Shown here: in pieces, positions 8,013 to 16,712 of the stretch
Position numbering within the stretch: position 1 is the first letter of the stretch
Layout: every line of letters starts with the position of its first letter
Assembly (NCBI GenBank): GCA_965203835.1
Contig: OZ241919.1
Location: 930,001-994,000, forward strand
Source of the DNA: CBDCFV01 sp965203835
GTDB lineage: Bacteria > Chloroflexota > Dehalococcoidia > Lucifugimonadales > UBA3495
Reading direction: 5' to 3'
Length of the DNA stretch: 64,000 nt
Program-made: the position numbers and the translations under genes
Notes under the pieces: model-generated
Seen by the model: only the letters and a program-made list of their open reading frames with translations
Told to the model about the DNA's origin: nothing
Database searches by the model: none

Positions 8013-9674
8013 ATGCCCAGTGGCAGCAAGGACCAATGGGTCAATGAAACTCTGGGTCCGGCAATCGAAAGGTACCCGGAACGGCAGGAGTCCTTCGTTA
8101 CCGACAGCGGGCTTCCCATCGACTCGCTGTACGTCCCCGAAGACCTGGAGGCCAACGGCCACGCCTACAACGAACGATTGGGCTACCCCGGCGAGTACCC
8201 CTTTACCCGTGGTGTGCAACCTAATACCTACCGGGGCCGCGTCTGGACCATGCGCCAGTACTCCGGGTACTCCACCGCCGCCGAGACTAACGAGCGGTAC
8301 CAGTACCTTCTGCAACAGGGCCAGACCGGGCTATCGGTGGCTTTCGATCTGCCGACCCAGATAGGTTACGACTCGGACCATCCGCAAGCTTTGGGCGAAG
8401 TCGGCAAGGTGGGAGTGCCCATTTGCAGCCTGGAAGATATGGAGTTGCTGTTCGAAGGCATACCGTTGGACCGGGTCAGCACATCCATGACCATCAACGC
8501 CACGGCGTCCATCCTGCTGTGCCTTTACATCGCGGCGGCGAAGAAGCAGGGGGTCTCGACGGACAAGCTCAGCGGCACCATACAGAACGACATTCTCAAG
8601 GAATACATTGCCCGCGGCACTTACGCCTACCCGCCGCGCCCTTCCATGCGGCTGGTGGTCGACGTGTTCAAGTACTGCGCCGAAAACGTTCCCCGGTGGA
8701 ACACCATCAGCGTAAGCGGCTACCACATGCGCGAAGCGGGGGCCACGGCAACCCAGGAATTGGCCTTCACCTTCGCCAACGCCATCGCCTACGTTCAAGC
8801 GGCCATAGACGCCGGGTTGGCGGTGGACGACTTCGCTCCGCGAGTATCCTTTTTCTTCGTTGCCCAGAACAACCTGTTCGAAGAAGTGGCCAAGTACCGG
8901 GCGGCCCGCCGTATGTGGGCCAAAATCATGAAAGAGCGTTTCGGCGCACAGAACCCCCGATCGATGATGCTCCGTTTCCATACTCAAACGGCGGGGGTCA
9001 GCCTGACGGCGCAACAGCCCGACAACAACGTCATCCGCTGCACGGTACAAGCCCTGGCGGCCATACTGGGCGGCTCCCAGTCTCTGCACGTCAACTCTCG
9101 GGATGAGGCGCTGGCCCTGCCCACCGAAGAATCGGCGCAACTTTCGCTGCGCACCCAACAGATTCTGGCCCATGAGAGTGGCGTCGCCGACGTGGTGGAC
9201 CCATTGGGCGGGTCTTACTACGTGGAGAGCCTTACCGACCAACTGGAGCAGAGCGCTTTCGAGTATCTGGACCGCATAGAGGGACTGGGCGGCACCGTAG
9301 CCGCCATCGAGCAGGGGTTCCAGGTCCGGGAGATCGGGGAGTCGGCTTTCCGGCACAGCAGGGAAGTGGAAGAGGGCTCCCGCACAGTAGTGGGTGTCAA
9401 CAAGTACGTCGGAGACACCCCGCCAGTAGAGGGACTGCTGCGGGTGGATGCGGAAGCAGCCCGCAGCCAGATCGAACGCTTGGAGCGGTTACGCCGTGAG
9501 CGGGACGACGGGCCGGTGCGGGAATCCCTGGCCCGGCTGGCCGATGTGGCGAAAGGCAACGACAACACGGTCCCGGCCATCCTGGAATGCGTGGAGAGCT
9601 ACTGCACCCTGGGTGAGATCTGTGAAGTGTTCAGGGGCGTATTTGGAGAGCAGGAAGGCGTCGCCGCTTTTTGA
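8013..9674 (+). CDS. methylmalonyl-CoA mutase, large (catalytic) subunit
   Basis: A 553-residue TIM-barrel subunit of an adenosylcobalamin-dependent acyl-CoA mutase interconverting (R)-methylmalonyl-CoA and succinyl-CoA. RGRVWTMRQYSGYST and GLSVAFDLPTQIGYDSD are family signatures. Tyr73 and Arg201 align with Tyr89 and Arg207 of the Propionibacterium enzyme, the pair that recognises the methylmalonyl carboxylate, whereas isobutyryl- and hydroxyisobutyryl-CoA mutases differ there. The B12-binding domain is absent and is supplied by the separate gene at 10969. AGGAGG lies six bases before the ATG. Confidence 0.93.
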   Translation: MPSGSKDQWVNETLGPAIERYPERQESFVTDSGLPIDSLYVPEDLEANGHAYNERLGYPGEYPFTRGVQPNTYRGRVWTMRQYSGYSTAAETNERYQYLLQQGQTGLSVAFDLPTQIGYDSDHPQALGEVGKVGVPICSLEDMELLFEGIPLDRVSTSMTINATASILLCLYIAAAKKQGVSTDKLSGTIQNDILKEYIARGTYAYPPRPSMRLVVDVFKYCAENVPRWNTISVSGYHMREAGATATQELAFTFANAIAYVQAAIDAGLAVDDFAPRVSFFFVAQNNLFEEVAKYRAARRMWAKIMKERFGAQNPRSMMLRFHTQTAGVSLTAQQPDNNVIRCTVQALAAILGGSQSLHVNSRDEALALPTEESAQLSLRTQQILAHESGVADVVDPLGGSYYVESLTDQLEQSAFEYLDRIEGLGGTVAAIEQGFQVREIGESAFRHSREVEEGSRTVVGVNKYVGDTPPVEGLLRVDAEAARSQIERLERLRRERDDGPVRESLARLADVAKGNDNTVPAILECVESYCTLGEICEVFRGVFGEQEGVAAF

Positions 9675-9741
9675 CGGCGCGGCCCAAGTCCATTTGTAAG
9701 ACCCATTTGTTAGAGCGTAACGCAGCCAAGGAGGGCAGGTA

Positions 9742-10896
9742 GTGAGCCTGATATTGACCGAAGAAGAACAGATGCTGAAGAACCTGGTCCGGGACTACGC
9801 CGACCGGGAACTGATTCCAAAGGCCAGGGAGATGGACCAGAAGCAGGAGTTTTCTTGGGACAACTGGCACGGCATGGCAAATATCGGCTTGATGGGGATC
9901 GGTATTGACGCCAAGTATGGCGGCAGCGGCGGGGGAGGCTTCCGGCAAGTTGCGATCGCCGCCGAGGAGGTGGCCCGAGGCGACGCCGGGGCCAGCGTCA
10001 GCATGTTGGCGCACCTTTCCCTGGGCACCAACACCATCTACAAGTTCGGCAACGAGGAACAGAAGCAGCGCCTCATCCCGTCCTTGGCGTCCGGCAAGGG
10101 GGTCGCTGCTTGGGCCCTCACCGAGCCGGGCAGCGGCTCCGACGCCGCCGCCCTTAGCACCACCGCCACGGAAAAGGACGGCACCTACTTCCTGAATGGC
10201 AGCAAGACTTTCATCACCAATGCTTCAGTGGCCGAGTCCATGGTGGTCTTCGCCACAGTGGACCGGTCTTTAGGACATAGAGGCATCACCGCCTTCGTGG
10301 TCAACCAAGGCGCGGCGGGACTGGCCATCAATCCTCTGCACGGCAAGATGGGTATGCGAAGCTCCACCACCGACGAGGTGGTCTTCCAGAATACCCCGGT
10401 GCCGCCGGAGAACGTCCTGGGTGAGGAAGGGCGCGGGTTCAACTACGCTATGGAGATTCTAAACGCCAGCCGCATCATCATAGCGGCCCAATGCGTGGGC
10501 ATAGGCCAGTCGGCGCTGGAAGCGGCGTTGCGGTACGCCCAGCAGCGTCAAACGTTCGGCAGGCCCATTGCCCAGCACCAAGGCATACAGTTTATGCTGG
10601 CCGACATGGCCTCTCAGGTTTACGCGGCCCGGGTGGCCACCATGACCTCCGCATCCCTGCACGATGAAGGCCTGCCTTTCGAGACCGAGGCCTCCATGGC
10701 AAAGCTCCTGGCTTCCGAAATGTGCGTAGAGGTCTCGTCCAAGGCCATCCAGGTCCACGGCGGCATCGGGTACTTCGAAGAGGCCGGGGTGGAGCGTATC
10801 TTCAGGGATGCCCGGGTCACCACCATTTACGAGGGCACGTCGGAAGTGCAGAAGCTGATCATCGCCAGGCGTCTGCTGGACCAATATGCCCTGTAA
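9742..10896 (+). CDS. acyl-CoA dehydrogenase
   Basis: A 384-residue FAD-dependent acyl-CoA dehydrogenase introducing an alpha,beta double bond into acyl-CoA. AWALTEPGSGSD near residues 124-135 is the FAD/substrate loop, and TIYEGTSEVQ carries the expected catalytic base Glu364. R-QTFGRPIAQHQG is another family hallmark. The start is GTG with GGAGGG seven bases upstream. It sits between the two mutase subunits in one operon, suggesting oxidation of a short or branched acyl-CoA that feeds propionyl/methylmalonyl-CoA. The chain-length preference cannot be read from sequence. Confidence 0.93.
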   Translation: MSLILTEEEQMLKNLVRDYADRELIPKAREMDQKQEFSWDNWHGMANIGLMGIGIDAKYGGSGGGGFRQVAIAAEEVARGDAGASVSMLAHLSLGTNTIYKFGNEEQKQRLIPSLASGKGVAAWALTEPGSGSDAAALSTTATEKDGTYFLNGSKTFITNASVAESMVVFATVDRSLGHRGITAFVVNQGAAGLAINPLHGKMGMRSSTTDEVVFQNTPVPPENVLGEEGRGFNYAMEILNASRIIIAAQCVGIGQSALEAALRYAQQRQTFGRPIAQHQGIQFMLADMASQVYAARVATMTSASLHDEGLPFETEASMAKLLASEMCVEVSSKAIQVHGGIGYFEEAGVERIFRDARVTTIYEGTSEVQKLIIARRLLDQYAL

Positions 10897-10968
10897 GTCG
10901 ATCTACCCCTGCAGGCATACATCACGGGGCCGCATCAACACGGCGGTTAAAGACGAGGACAAGTTGCC

Positions 10969-11385
10969 ATGACACAAGCCAGCCGCCCTATCCGGGTACT
11001 GGTGGCCAAGCCGGGCTTGGACGGCCACGACCGGGGCGCCAAGGTAATCGCGCGGGCCTTGCGCGACTCCGGCATGGAGGTAGTTTACACCGGCATCAGG
11101 CAGACTCCGGAAATGATCGTGCAAGCGGCCATCCAAGAGGATGTGGCTGTGATGGGTCTCAGCATCCTGTCCGGCGCGCATCTGGAAATTCTGCCCCGAA
11201 TCATGGCGCTGGTGCACGAAGAGGGGCTTGACGACGTGCTTGTAATCGTCGGCGGAATCATCCCGGAAGTGGACCGGCAGCAGTTGATGGACATGGGGGT
11301 CGGCGGCGTCTTCGGTCCGGGCACGTCAACTATGGAGATCGCCGACTTTATCAGGGAGAAAATCGAGGAAAGAAGCGGCTGTTAG
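10969..11385 (+). CDS. methylmalonyl-CoA mutase, B12-binding small subunit
   Basis: A 138-residue Rossmann-like cobalamin-binding domain. The base-off/His-on motif DxHxxG is present (Asp18, His20, Gly23 in GLDGHDRG), followed by LSILSGAH and IIVGG-type nucleotide-loop segments seen in the C-terminal domain of methylmalonyl-CoA mutases. It should pair with the large subunit at 8013 to make the active enzyme. A weak AAGTTGCC region precedes the ATG. No MeaB/ArgK chaperone gene is found within the window. Confidence 0.93.
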   Translation: MTQASRPIRVLVAKPGLDGHDRGAKVIARALRDSGMEVVYTGIRQTPEMIVQAAIQEDVAVMGLSILSGAHLEILPRIMALVHEEGLDDVLVIVGGIIPEVDRQQLMDMGVGGVFGPGTSTMEIADFIREKIEERSGC

Positions 11386-11443
11386 GAGGCGTTCCAAAAG
11401 GCGTTTCTGGATTGAAAGTAACAGGATTTAAACTGGGCCGCCC

Positions 11444-11474
11444 TTGACACCAGCGACAAGCGCACAGGTATAAT
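11444..11474 (+). promoter_or_regulatory. promoter of the DUF177-rpmF-fabD run
   Basis: Perfect TTGACA and perfect TATAAT are separated by 19 bases, two more than ideal. The predicted start is about 30 bases upstream of the DUF177 start codon. It is the best consensus promoter in the window and heads the long co-directional housekeeping run. Confidence 0.65.
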
Positions 11475-11509
11475 GACGGCCAACTGTTCCGGATACCCCT
11501 TTAATCCAT

Positions 11510-12031
11510 ATGCAATATAACGTTGCGCAATTACTAAAGGAACCGACGGGCTCCTCGCGCAGTTACCAGGTTGAGGAGAATTACTCGGAACCACTACGTG
11601 TCACAGACTGGGTAGTTGGCACCGTCAACATGGTGCGGACTCATCAAGGTGTGCTGACCAAGGCCAATCTAAACGTCCAGACCACTGTCACTTGCAGCCG
11701 GTGCCTCAAGGAATTCTCTCGTCCTTCCACGCTACACATCGAGGAAGAGTTCTTTCCCACCGTAGACCTTCACTCCGGGCGTAAACTACCCCCATTGTTG
11801 GAGGATGAAAAGGAACTGGGCATTGATGCCGACCACGTTCTGGACCTGACCGAGATGACCCGCCAGTACGCCATCGCCGACATGCCGATGAAACCCCTGT
11901 GCCAGGCCGAGTGTTTGGGCCTTTGCACGGTCTGCGGAAACGACCTGAACCGGCATCAGTGTGATTGTGACAAAATCCCCAGGGATCCCAGGTGGGGAGC
12001 CTTGGCCGGGTTGTTGGACTCGGAAACTTGA
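11510..12031 (+). CDS. YceD/DUF177 family protein
   Basis: A 173-residue DUF177 protein. Family members (YceD) lie next to rpmF in many bacteria and are needed for normal 23S rRNA accumulation. A CSRC pair near residue 63 and a C-terminal cluster (CQAECLGLCTVCGNDL...CDC) form the usual cysteine set of the gram-positive/Chloroflexi type, probably binding zinc. No clear ribosome site is present ahead of the ATG. The gene precedes rpmF by 92 bases, the conserved neighbourhood. Confidence 0.9.
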   Translation: MQYNVAQLLKEPTGSSRSYQVEENYSEPLRVTDWVVGTVNMVRTHQGVLTKANLNVQTTVTCSRCLKEFSRPSTLHIEEEFFPTVDLHSGRKLPPLLEDEKELGIDADHVLDLTEMTRQYAIADMPMKPLCQAECLGLCTVCGNDLNRHQCDCDKIPRDPRWGALAGLLDSET

Positions 12032-12123
12032 AACTATGCTCCGGAAGCGAATAAAGACCGGGTTTTTGTTAAAGTCCCTTGGTCACAGGTCGCTGACCGG
12101 CTGGACTGGAAGACAGGAAAGTT

Positions 12124-12306
12124 ATGGGTGCAGTACCGAACAAAAAAGTTACCAGAGCACGGCGAGGAAGACGGCTTAACTCGCACAAGTTAAGACCGGT
12201 CCATGCCGCATATTGCTCACGTTGCCGCAGCGCCAAGATGCCCCACACCGTTTGCCCCCAGTGCGGGTACTATGGTGGGCGGCAGGTGGTTGATGTAAAC
12301 GCTTAA
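12124..12306 (+). CDS. rpmF: 50S ribosomal protein L32
   Basis: A 60-residue L32: basic N-terminus MGAVPNKKVTRARRGRRLN, then a CSRC...CPQC zinc knuckle pair (residues about 31-50) and the GYYGGRQVV end. The four-cysteine form is the zinc-binding version. A GGAAAG site precedes the ATG. It sits between DUF177 and fabD, a conserved ribosome/fatty-acid neighbourhood; plsX and fabH, often inserted here in other bacteria, are missing. Confidence 0.96.
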   Translation: MGAVPNKKVTRARRGRRLNSHKLRPVHAAYCSRCRSAKMPHTVCPQCGYYGGRQVVDVNA

Positions 12307-12401
12307 CCGGCGTTCGCTTGGACTCCGGTTCGGACAGGATGCCGACGGAGTAATCCAGCGCCACTGGACTGCAATAAGGCAATAGTGTGTAGGGTAGACG
12401 A

Positions 12402-13361
12402 ATGGTAACGACTGTGGAAGACCATACCTCAAGTCGCATGGCCTATGTATTCCCGGGCCAGGGCTCTCAGACCGTGGGTATGGGACAAGAACTCTACGAG
12501 ACCTCCCGCGCTGCGCGGGAGGTGTTCCAGGAAACGGACGATGCTCTGGGCGTCAAGCTGACCAAGTTGATGTTCGAAGGGCCGGCGAAAGAGCTTCAAA
12601 ATACCATCAACTCCCAGCCCGCCATCATGACCGTGAGCATCGCCGCATGGAAAGCGTGGCAGGAGTTTCTGGGATCCAACCCGGAACCGCCATCCGTTGT
12701 GGCCGGGCATAGCCTCGGTGAATATACGTCCATGGTTGTTTCAGGTGTCCTCAGCTTCTCCGACACCGTAAAGCTTGTGCGGGAGCGGGGCCGCCTGATG
12801 CAGCAGGCTTCCATCGACCGCCCGGGCGGAATGGCGGCCATCATCGGGCTGGACGAATTGGCGTTGACGCAGATTTGTTGCGAGACCGGCGTAGAGTTGG
12901 CCAACATCAACTCCGATGATCAGATTGTAATCAGTGGCGACAAGATTGCCGTCGCCCGGGCTATGGACCTGGCTACGGCGCGGGGCGCCCGCAAAACGGT
13001 CCCTTTGCCAGTGAGCGGCGCGTTCCATTCTTCCCTGATGGAACAAGCCCGACAGGGTTTGACCGATGCTACTGCGGAGTTGGACTTCCAGGACCCCCGG
13101 ATGCCCGTGATCGCCAATTCCGACTGTGCGGAACTCCATACAGGTAAACAGATGCGGAACGAGTTGATCCAGGGGCTGTGCCAGTGTGTCCAGTGGAAGA
13201 ACTCCGTTCGTTGTATGATTGATCTGGGTGTCTCCGAGTTCGTGGAATTGGGTCCCGCCAGCGTTCTGGCGGGGTTGATCCGTCGGATTGACCGGAGTGT
13301 CCACGCTGTGGCATTATCCAATCCGGCCTCCATTCGCAAGTTGATCGGCGCTTCGGCGTAG
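12402..13361 (+). CDS. fabD: malonyl-CoA:ACP transacylase
   Basis: A 319-residue FabD that transfers malonyl from CoA to the 4'-phosphopantetheine of ACP, starting fatty-acid elongation. FPGQGSQ near residue 17, catalytic Ser104 in GHSLGEY, and His209 in GAFHSSLM are all visible, as is the conserved Arg in the RGRLMQ segment. The ATG has AGGGTAG eight bases upstream. The gene's substrate partner, ACP, is encoded two genes downstream. An ATG at residue 13 would also give a full-length family protein. Confidence 0.96.
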   Translation: MVTTVEDHTSSRMAYVFPGQGSQTVGMGQELYETSRAAREVFQETDDALGVKLTKLMFEGPAKELQNTINSQPAIMTVSIAAWKAWQEFLGSNPEPPSVVAGHSLGEYTSMVVSGVLSFSDTVKLVRERGRLMQQASIDRPGGMAAIIGLDELALTQICCETGVELANINSDDQIVISGDKIAVARAMDLATARGARKTVPLPVSGAFHSSLMEQARQGLTDATAELDFQDPRMPVIANSDCAELHTGKQMRNELIQGLCQCVQWKNSVRCMIDLGVSEFVELGPASVLAGLIRRIDRSVHAVALSNPASIRKLIGASA

Positions 13362-13391
13362 ACCTTATGGGACCAAGCCGGATAGTGTCCT

Positions 13392-13877
13392 ATGCCCAAG
13401 GTAAAGTATACCGACCTGAGACGTAAGGCCAGAATAGCGGCCTTGCAGTCGTTATTTGCCGGAGACATCCGGGGCAGTTTAGAAGCCTCGTCCCTGGAAT
13501 CGCTGGCGGAAGAGGACGATCTACCGAAGCAGGCTTCAACCTTTGCGAGGAAGCTGATCGACGATGTGGCTGGCAATTCTAACGCCCTTGACTCGTTAAT
13601 CCAGAAATACGCACCGGTATGGCCGGTGACCCAGTTGGCTCCGGTGGACAGGAATATCCTGCGGATTGCCCTCCAAGAAATGCTGTACACCCCTGAGACC
13701 CCGGATAAAACGGCCATCAACGAGGCTGTGGAGTTGGCGAAAGTATTCGGTAGCGAAAGTTCCAGCAGGTTCGTGAACGGAGTATTGGGATCGGTAATGG
13801 CTGACATGCCTGCCCCAGGTGGATTCCCGCCTTCGCGGGAAAGACAGAAGGGGGCCACCGTTGGACCCTTACCGTAG
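13392..13877 (+). CDS. nusB: transcription antitermination factor NusB
   Basis: A 161-residue NusB. The all-helical RNA-binding fold is recognisable from RRKARIAALQSLFAGD at the start and LAPVDRNILRIALQEMLY, DKTAINEAVELAKVFGS and RFVNGVLGSV further on. NusB with NusE binds boxA RNA in rRNA antitermination. The family normally ends just after the NGVLG helix; the last 25 or so residues (PPSRERQKGATV...) are encoded by a copy of the window's hairpin repeat at 13822-13845, an acquired tail. It lies 30 bases after fabD. Confidence 0.94.
   Translation: MPKVKYTDLRRKARIAALQSLFAGDIRGSLEASSLESLAEEDDLPKQASTFARKLIDDVAGNSNALDSLIQKYAPVWPVTQLAPVDRNILRIALQEMLYTPETPDKTAINEAVELAKVFGSESSSRFVNGVLGSVMADMPAPGGFPPSRERQKGATVGPLP
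13822..13845 (+). repeat. hairpin repeat inside the 3' end of nusB
   Basis: GATTCCCGCC/TTCGCGGGAA forms the same stem as the other copies in this window. It is read in frame as part of the NusB C-terminal tail. Confidence 0.75.
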
Positions 13878-13890
13878 GGGAGATGACCCT

Positions 13891-14151
13891 TTGGCGACCA
13901 TTTTAGAACGCGTAAAGACCATAGTAGTAGACAAGCTAGGTGCGGACGAGGCGGATGTAGACGAAACATCGAATTTCGTGGAGAACCTCGGAGCCGACTC
14001 GTTGGATCTCGTTGAGTTGATAATGGCCTTCGAGGAAGAGTTTTCGACCGACGAAAGGGCGCTGGAAATATCCGACGACGACGCCGGTAATATCGCAACC
14101 ATCAGGGACGCCGTCGAATACCTGAGGCAACAGGGCATAGAGGACGAATAG
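13891..14151 (+). CDS. acpP: acyl carrier protein
   Basis: An 86-residue acidic ACP that carries acyl chains on 4'-phosphopantetheine. The attachment Ser37 lies in GADSLDLVEL. The TTG at 13891 is chosen because AGGGGAG sits eight bases upstream and the product then begins (M)ATILERVKTIVVDKLG, the normal ACP N-terminus; longer frames read into the hairpin repeat of nusB. It follows nusB by 13 bases and fabD by two genes. No ketosynthase gene is nearby. Confidence 0.94.
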   Translation: MATILERVKTIVVDKLGADEADVDETSNFVENLGADSLDLVELIMAFEEEFSTDERALEISDDDAGNIATIRDAVEYLRQQGIEDE

Positions 14152-14369
14152 TCTCAGCACGTATGCGTCAGCTTGACCTCTACGTAACACTGTTGACGGC
14201 GCCCATAAGACGCCATCGAACTCGTCGCCTCCGACGTATGTTGCGCAAGGGCCCGCTTCCCCGAATTCCCTGAATGCTCTCACCAACGAGCTGACCATCC
14301 CGCGAGTACGCAACTACCCTCATACCGGCACGCCGGCTTTACTAACTTGGCCCAGGAGGTTGTGGGCTT

Positions 14370-14990
14370 ATGGATAGCCTGGAGGAAGTAGACCGCTTAG
14401 TCAGGCAATGCCAGGACTGCCCTTTGGGCCGGGGACGCACCAATGCGGTCCCGGGCGAAGGGGCATCCGACGCGGAGATCATGTTCATAGGGGAAGGTCC
14501 CGGCTACCATGAGGACCGACTGGGCAGGCCCTTTGTCGGAGCGGCCGGGCAGTTTCTGGATGAACTCTTGAGTTCTATCGGCCTGACACGAGAGCAAGTC
14601 TTCATAGCCAACATGGTAAAATGCCGGCCTCCCCAGAACAGGGACCCACTGCCCGCAGAGGTGTCAGCGTGCAACAAGTACCTGGAGCGCCAGATTGAAC
14701 TTGTGGACCCCGCTTTGATAGTAACCTTGGGCCGTTTTTCATTGGCCAGGTTTTTCCCCGGTGAAAGCGTAAGCCGGGCCAGGGGGAAAGTGCGCCGCAG
14801 AGATGGACGGGCGATCTATCCGATAATGCACCCCGCGGCGGGGCTGCACCGGCAACAGTTCCGGCCCGGAATCATCGAGGACTTCAAGGGCATTCCCGCA
14901 GCATTGGAGGAGGTTCACAACCCGGACGCGCCGGAACCTCCCCCGCTGACACTGGAACCTCCCCCGCAACAACTCAGCATGTTCGAGTAA
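14370..14990 (+). CDS. uracil-DNA glycosylase, iron-sulphur type (family 4-like)
   Basis: A 206-residue UDG that would remove uracil from DNA. Four cysteines for a 4Fe-4S cluster (Cys14, Cys17, Cys85, Cys101), the active-site motif GEGPG (41-45, usual form GEAPG) and HPAAGL later on identify the family 4/5 group. After a proline-rich linker the protein ends in QQLSMFE; QLSMF fits the bacterial beta-clamp binding consensus QL(S/D)LF, suggesting coupling to the replication clamp. AGGAGG precedes the ATG. Confidence 0.93.
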   Translation: MDSLEEVDRLVRQCQDCPLGRGRTNAVPGEGASDAEIMFIGEGPGYHEDRLGRPFVGAAGQFLDELLSSIGLTREQVFIANMVKCRPPQNRDPLPAEVSACNKYLERQIELVDPALIVTLGRFSLARFFPGESVSRARGKVRRRDGRAIYPIMHPAAGLHRQQFRPGIIEDFKGIPAALEEVHNPDAPEPPPLTLEPPPQQLSMFE

Positions 14991-14995
14991 CGAAA

Positions 14996-16663
14996 TTGAC
15001 CGGACCTGACACCCCTTTACGGATTATACCTCTGGGCGGACTGGGCGAGATTGGCAAAAACATGCTGGCCTTGGAGTGCGGTGATGAGATTGTCATAGTC
15101 GACTGCGGGGTCCAGTTTCCCGAGGAAGACATGCTCGGGGTGGACCTGATCATTCCCGACATCTCCTACTTGGTTGAACGGTCAGACCGGGTCAAAGCCA
15201 TTCTCATTACCCATGGACATGAAGACCACATCGGAGCTTTGCCCTTTGTTCTGCCCCGGTTGAATGTTCCCGTATATGCCCCAAGGCTGGCGCATGGCCT
15301 GCTTTCCGTAAAAGTGCGGCAACGTCGGGTCATCAGGGACGCCATTCTGGAAGCCATAGAACCCGGCATTGGCTATCAAATAGGCAACCGCTTCAAAGCG
15401 ACATGGTTCCGGGTATGTCACAGCATACCCGACGCCATGGGAATCGCCATCGAGACCCCCCAAGGCATGGTCATCCACACCGGCGACTTCAAGATCGACC
15501 ATACCCCCGTGGACGGCCGGACCATCGACTTGGCATCACTGGCGCGTTATGGCTCGGGAGGAGTGCTTCTTCTGCTCTCCGACTCCACTTATGCGGAGAT
15601 GGCGGGTTATACACCGTCGGAGCGTGTGGTAGGTGAGGCGCTGGACCGAGCCATCCAGCAGGCTCCGGGACGGGTAATGGTGGCTACTTTCGCGTCCTTG
15701 GTGTCCCGCGTGCAGCAGGTCATCGACGCCGCTGCAAAGTATGGCCGCAAGGTGGCCATCGTAGGCCGCAGTATGGTGGACAACGTGAACGTGGCTATGG
15801 ACATGGGCTATCTGTCCGTACCGTCCGGAACGTTGCTGCCTCTTGGCGAGATCCGGCATTTGCCCGCGCACCAAGTCGTCCTGCTCACCACCGGCAGCCA
15901 GGGTGAGCCGACGTCGGCATTGGTGAGGATAGCAAACCGAGACCACCGGGACGTCCATATTGTGGAAGGCGACACTGTCATTATCTCCGCCACGCCCATA
16001 CCGGGCAACGAACTTGGGGTCAGCCGCACCATCGACAACCTGCTGCGACAGGGAGCAAACGTGTTGTACGACCGTATCGCCACGGTGCATGTTCACGGCC
16101 ACGCCAGCCAGGAAGAACTGAAGATGGTGCTGAACCTGGTCCGACCGCGTTATTTCGTCCCGGTGCATGGAGAGTACAGGCACTTGATGGCCCACGCTCA
16201 GTTGGCTTGGGACTTGGGAGTGGCGGAATCGGGCATTTTCGTTCTGGAAGACGGTGACGTATTGCAGCTATCCTCCGACGGGGCCGTGGTGTCGGAGAAA
16301 ATACCCGTCGGGCCTATATATATCGACGGGTTGAGCACCCGCGACCACCGGAGCCAGGTCCTCAGTCAGCGGCGCGCCCTGTCCAAGGACGGGGTGGTCG
16401 TGGTAGTAGTGTCAACGGACAAGTACACGGGCCTGCCATTAGGGCCGCCGAAAGCGGTGGCCAGCGGGTTTATGGAGTCCACTGAAACGGAGCAACTGTT
16501 TGAAGACCTGGCGTCCACGTTGGCCAAGGTCGTGGCAGGAAGCGACGACCCGCTCGGCCAGACAGAGCTGTTGAAGACCAAATTGCGTGAAACCGCCCGC
16601 GAATTCCTTTCCAGCCAGACCCGCCGACGGCCTATGATAATACCGGTGGTCTTGGAAGTGTGA
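14996..16663 (+). CDS. rnj: ribonuclease J
   Basis: A 555-residue metallo-beta-lactamase/beta-CASP nuclease with 5'-3' exo- and endoribonuclease activity in mRNA decay and rRNA maturation. The zinc motif HGHEDH lies at residues 73-78, and later metal ligands are in VCHSIPDAMG, IHTGDFKID and FVPVHGEYRHL. The C-terminal domain is of normal length. The start is TTG five bases after the UDG stop, without a good ribosome site, so translational coupling is likely. Confidence 0.95.
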   Translation: MTGPDTPLRIIPLGGLGEIGKNMLALECGDEIVIVDCGVQFPEEDMLGVDLIIPDISYLVERSDRVKAILITHGHEDHIGALPFVLPRLNVPVYAPRLAHGLLSVKVRQRRVIRDAILEAIEPGIGYQIGNRFKATWFRVCHSIPDAMGIAIETPQGMVIHTGDFKIDHTPVDGRTIDLASLARYGSGGVLLLLSDSTYAEMAGYTPSERVVGEALDRAIQQAPGRVMVATFASLVSRVQQVIDAAAKYGRKVAIVGRSMVDNVNVAMDMGYLSVPSGTLLPLGEIRHLPAHQVVLLTTGSQGEPTSALVRIANRDHRDVHIVEGDTVIISATPIPGNELGVSRTIDNLLRQGANVLYDRIATVHVHGHASQEELKMVLNLVRPRYFVPVHGEYRHLMAHAQLAWDLGVAESGIFVLEDGDVLQLSSDGAVVSEKIPVGPIYIDGLSTRDHRSQVLSQRRALSKDGVVVVVVSTDKYTGLPLGPPKAVASGFMESTETEQLFEDLASTLAKVVAGSDDPLGQTELLKTKLRETAREFLSSQTRRRPMIIPVVLEV

Positions 16664-16712
16664 TCGTCTTCCCGGCCGCCAACAATAGTTTGCGGTCGCA
16701 TGGGAGGACTCG

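Larger units (their letters stand above)
12402..14151 (+). other. fabD-nusB-acpP operon
   Basis: Three co-directional genes with 30- and 13-base gaps, headed by the DUF177-rpmF pair. NusB between two fatty-acid genes is unusual; no promoter or terminator was seen inside the run. Confidence 0.6.

Noticed and set aside
12920..14098. 392-residue open frame on the minus strand
   Set aside because: It crosses fabD, nusB and acpP in antisense and resembles no protein.
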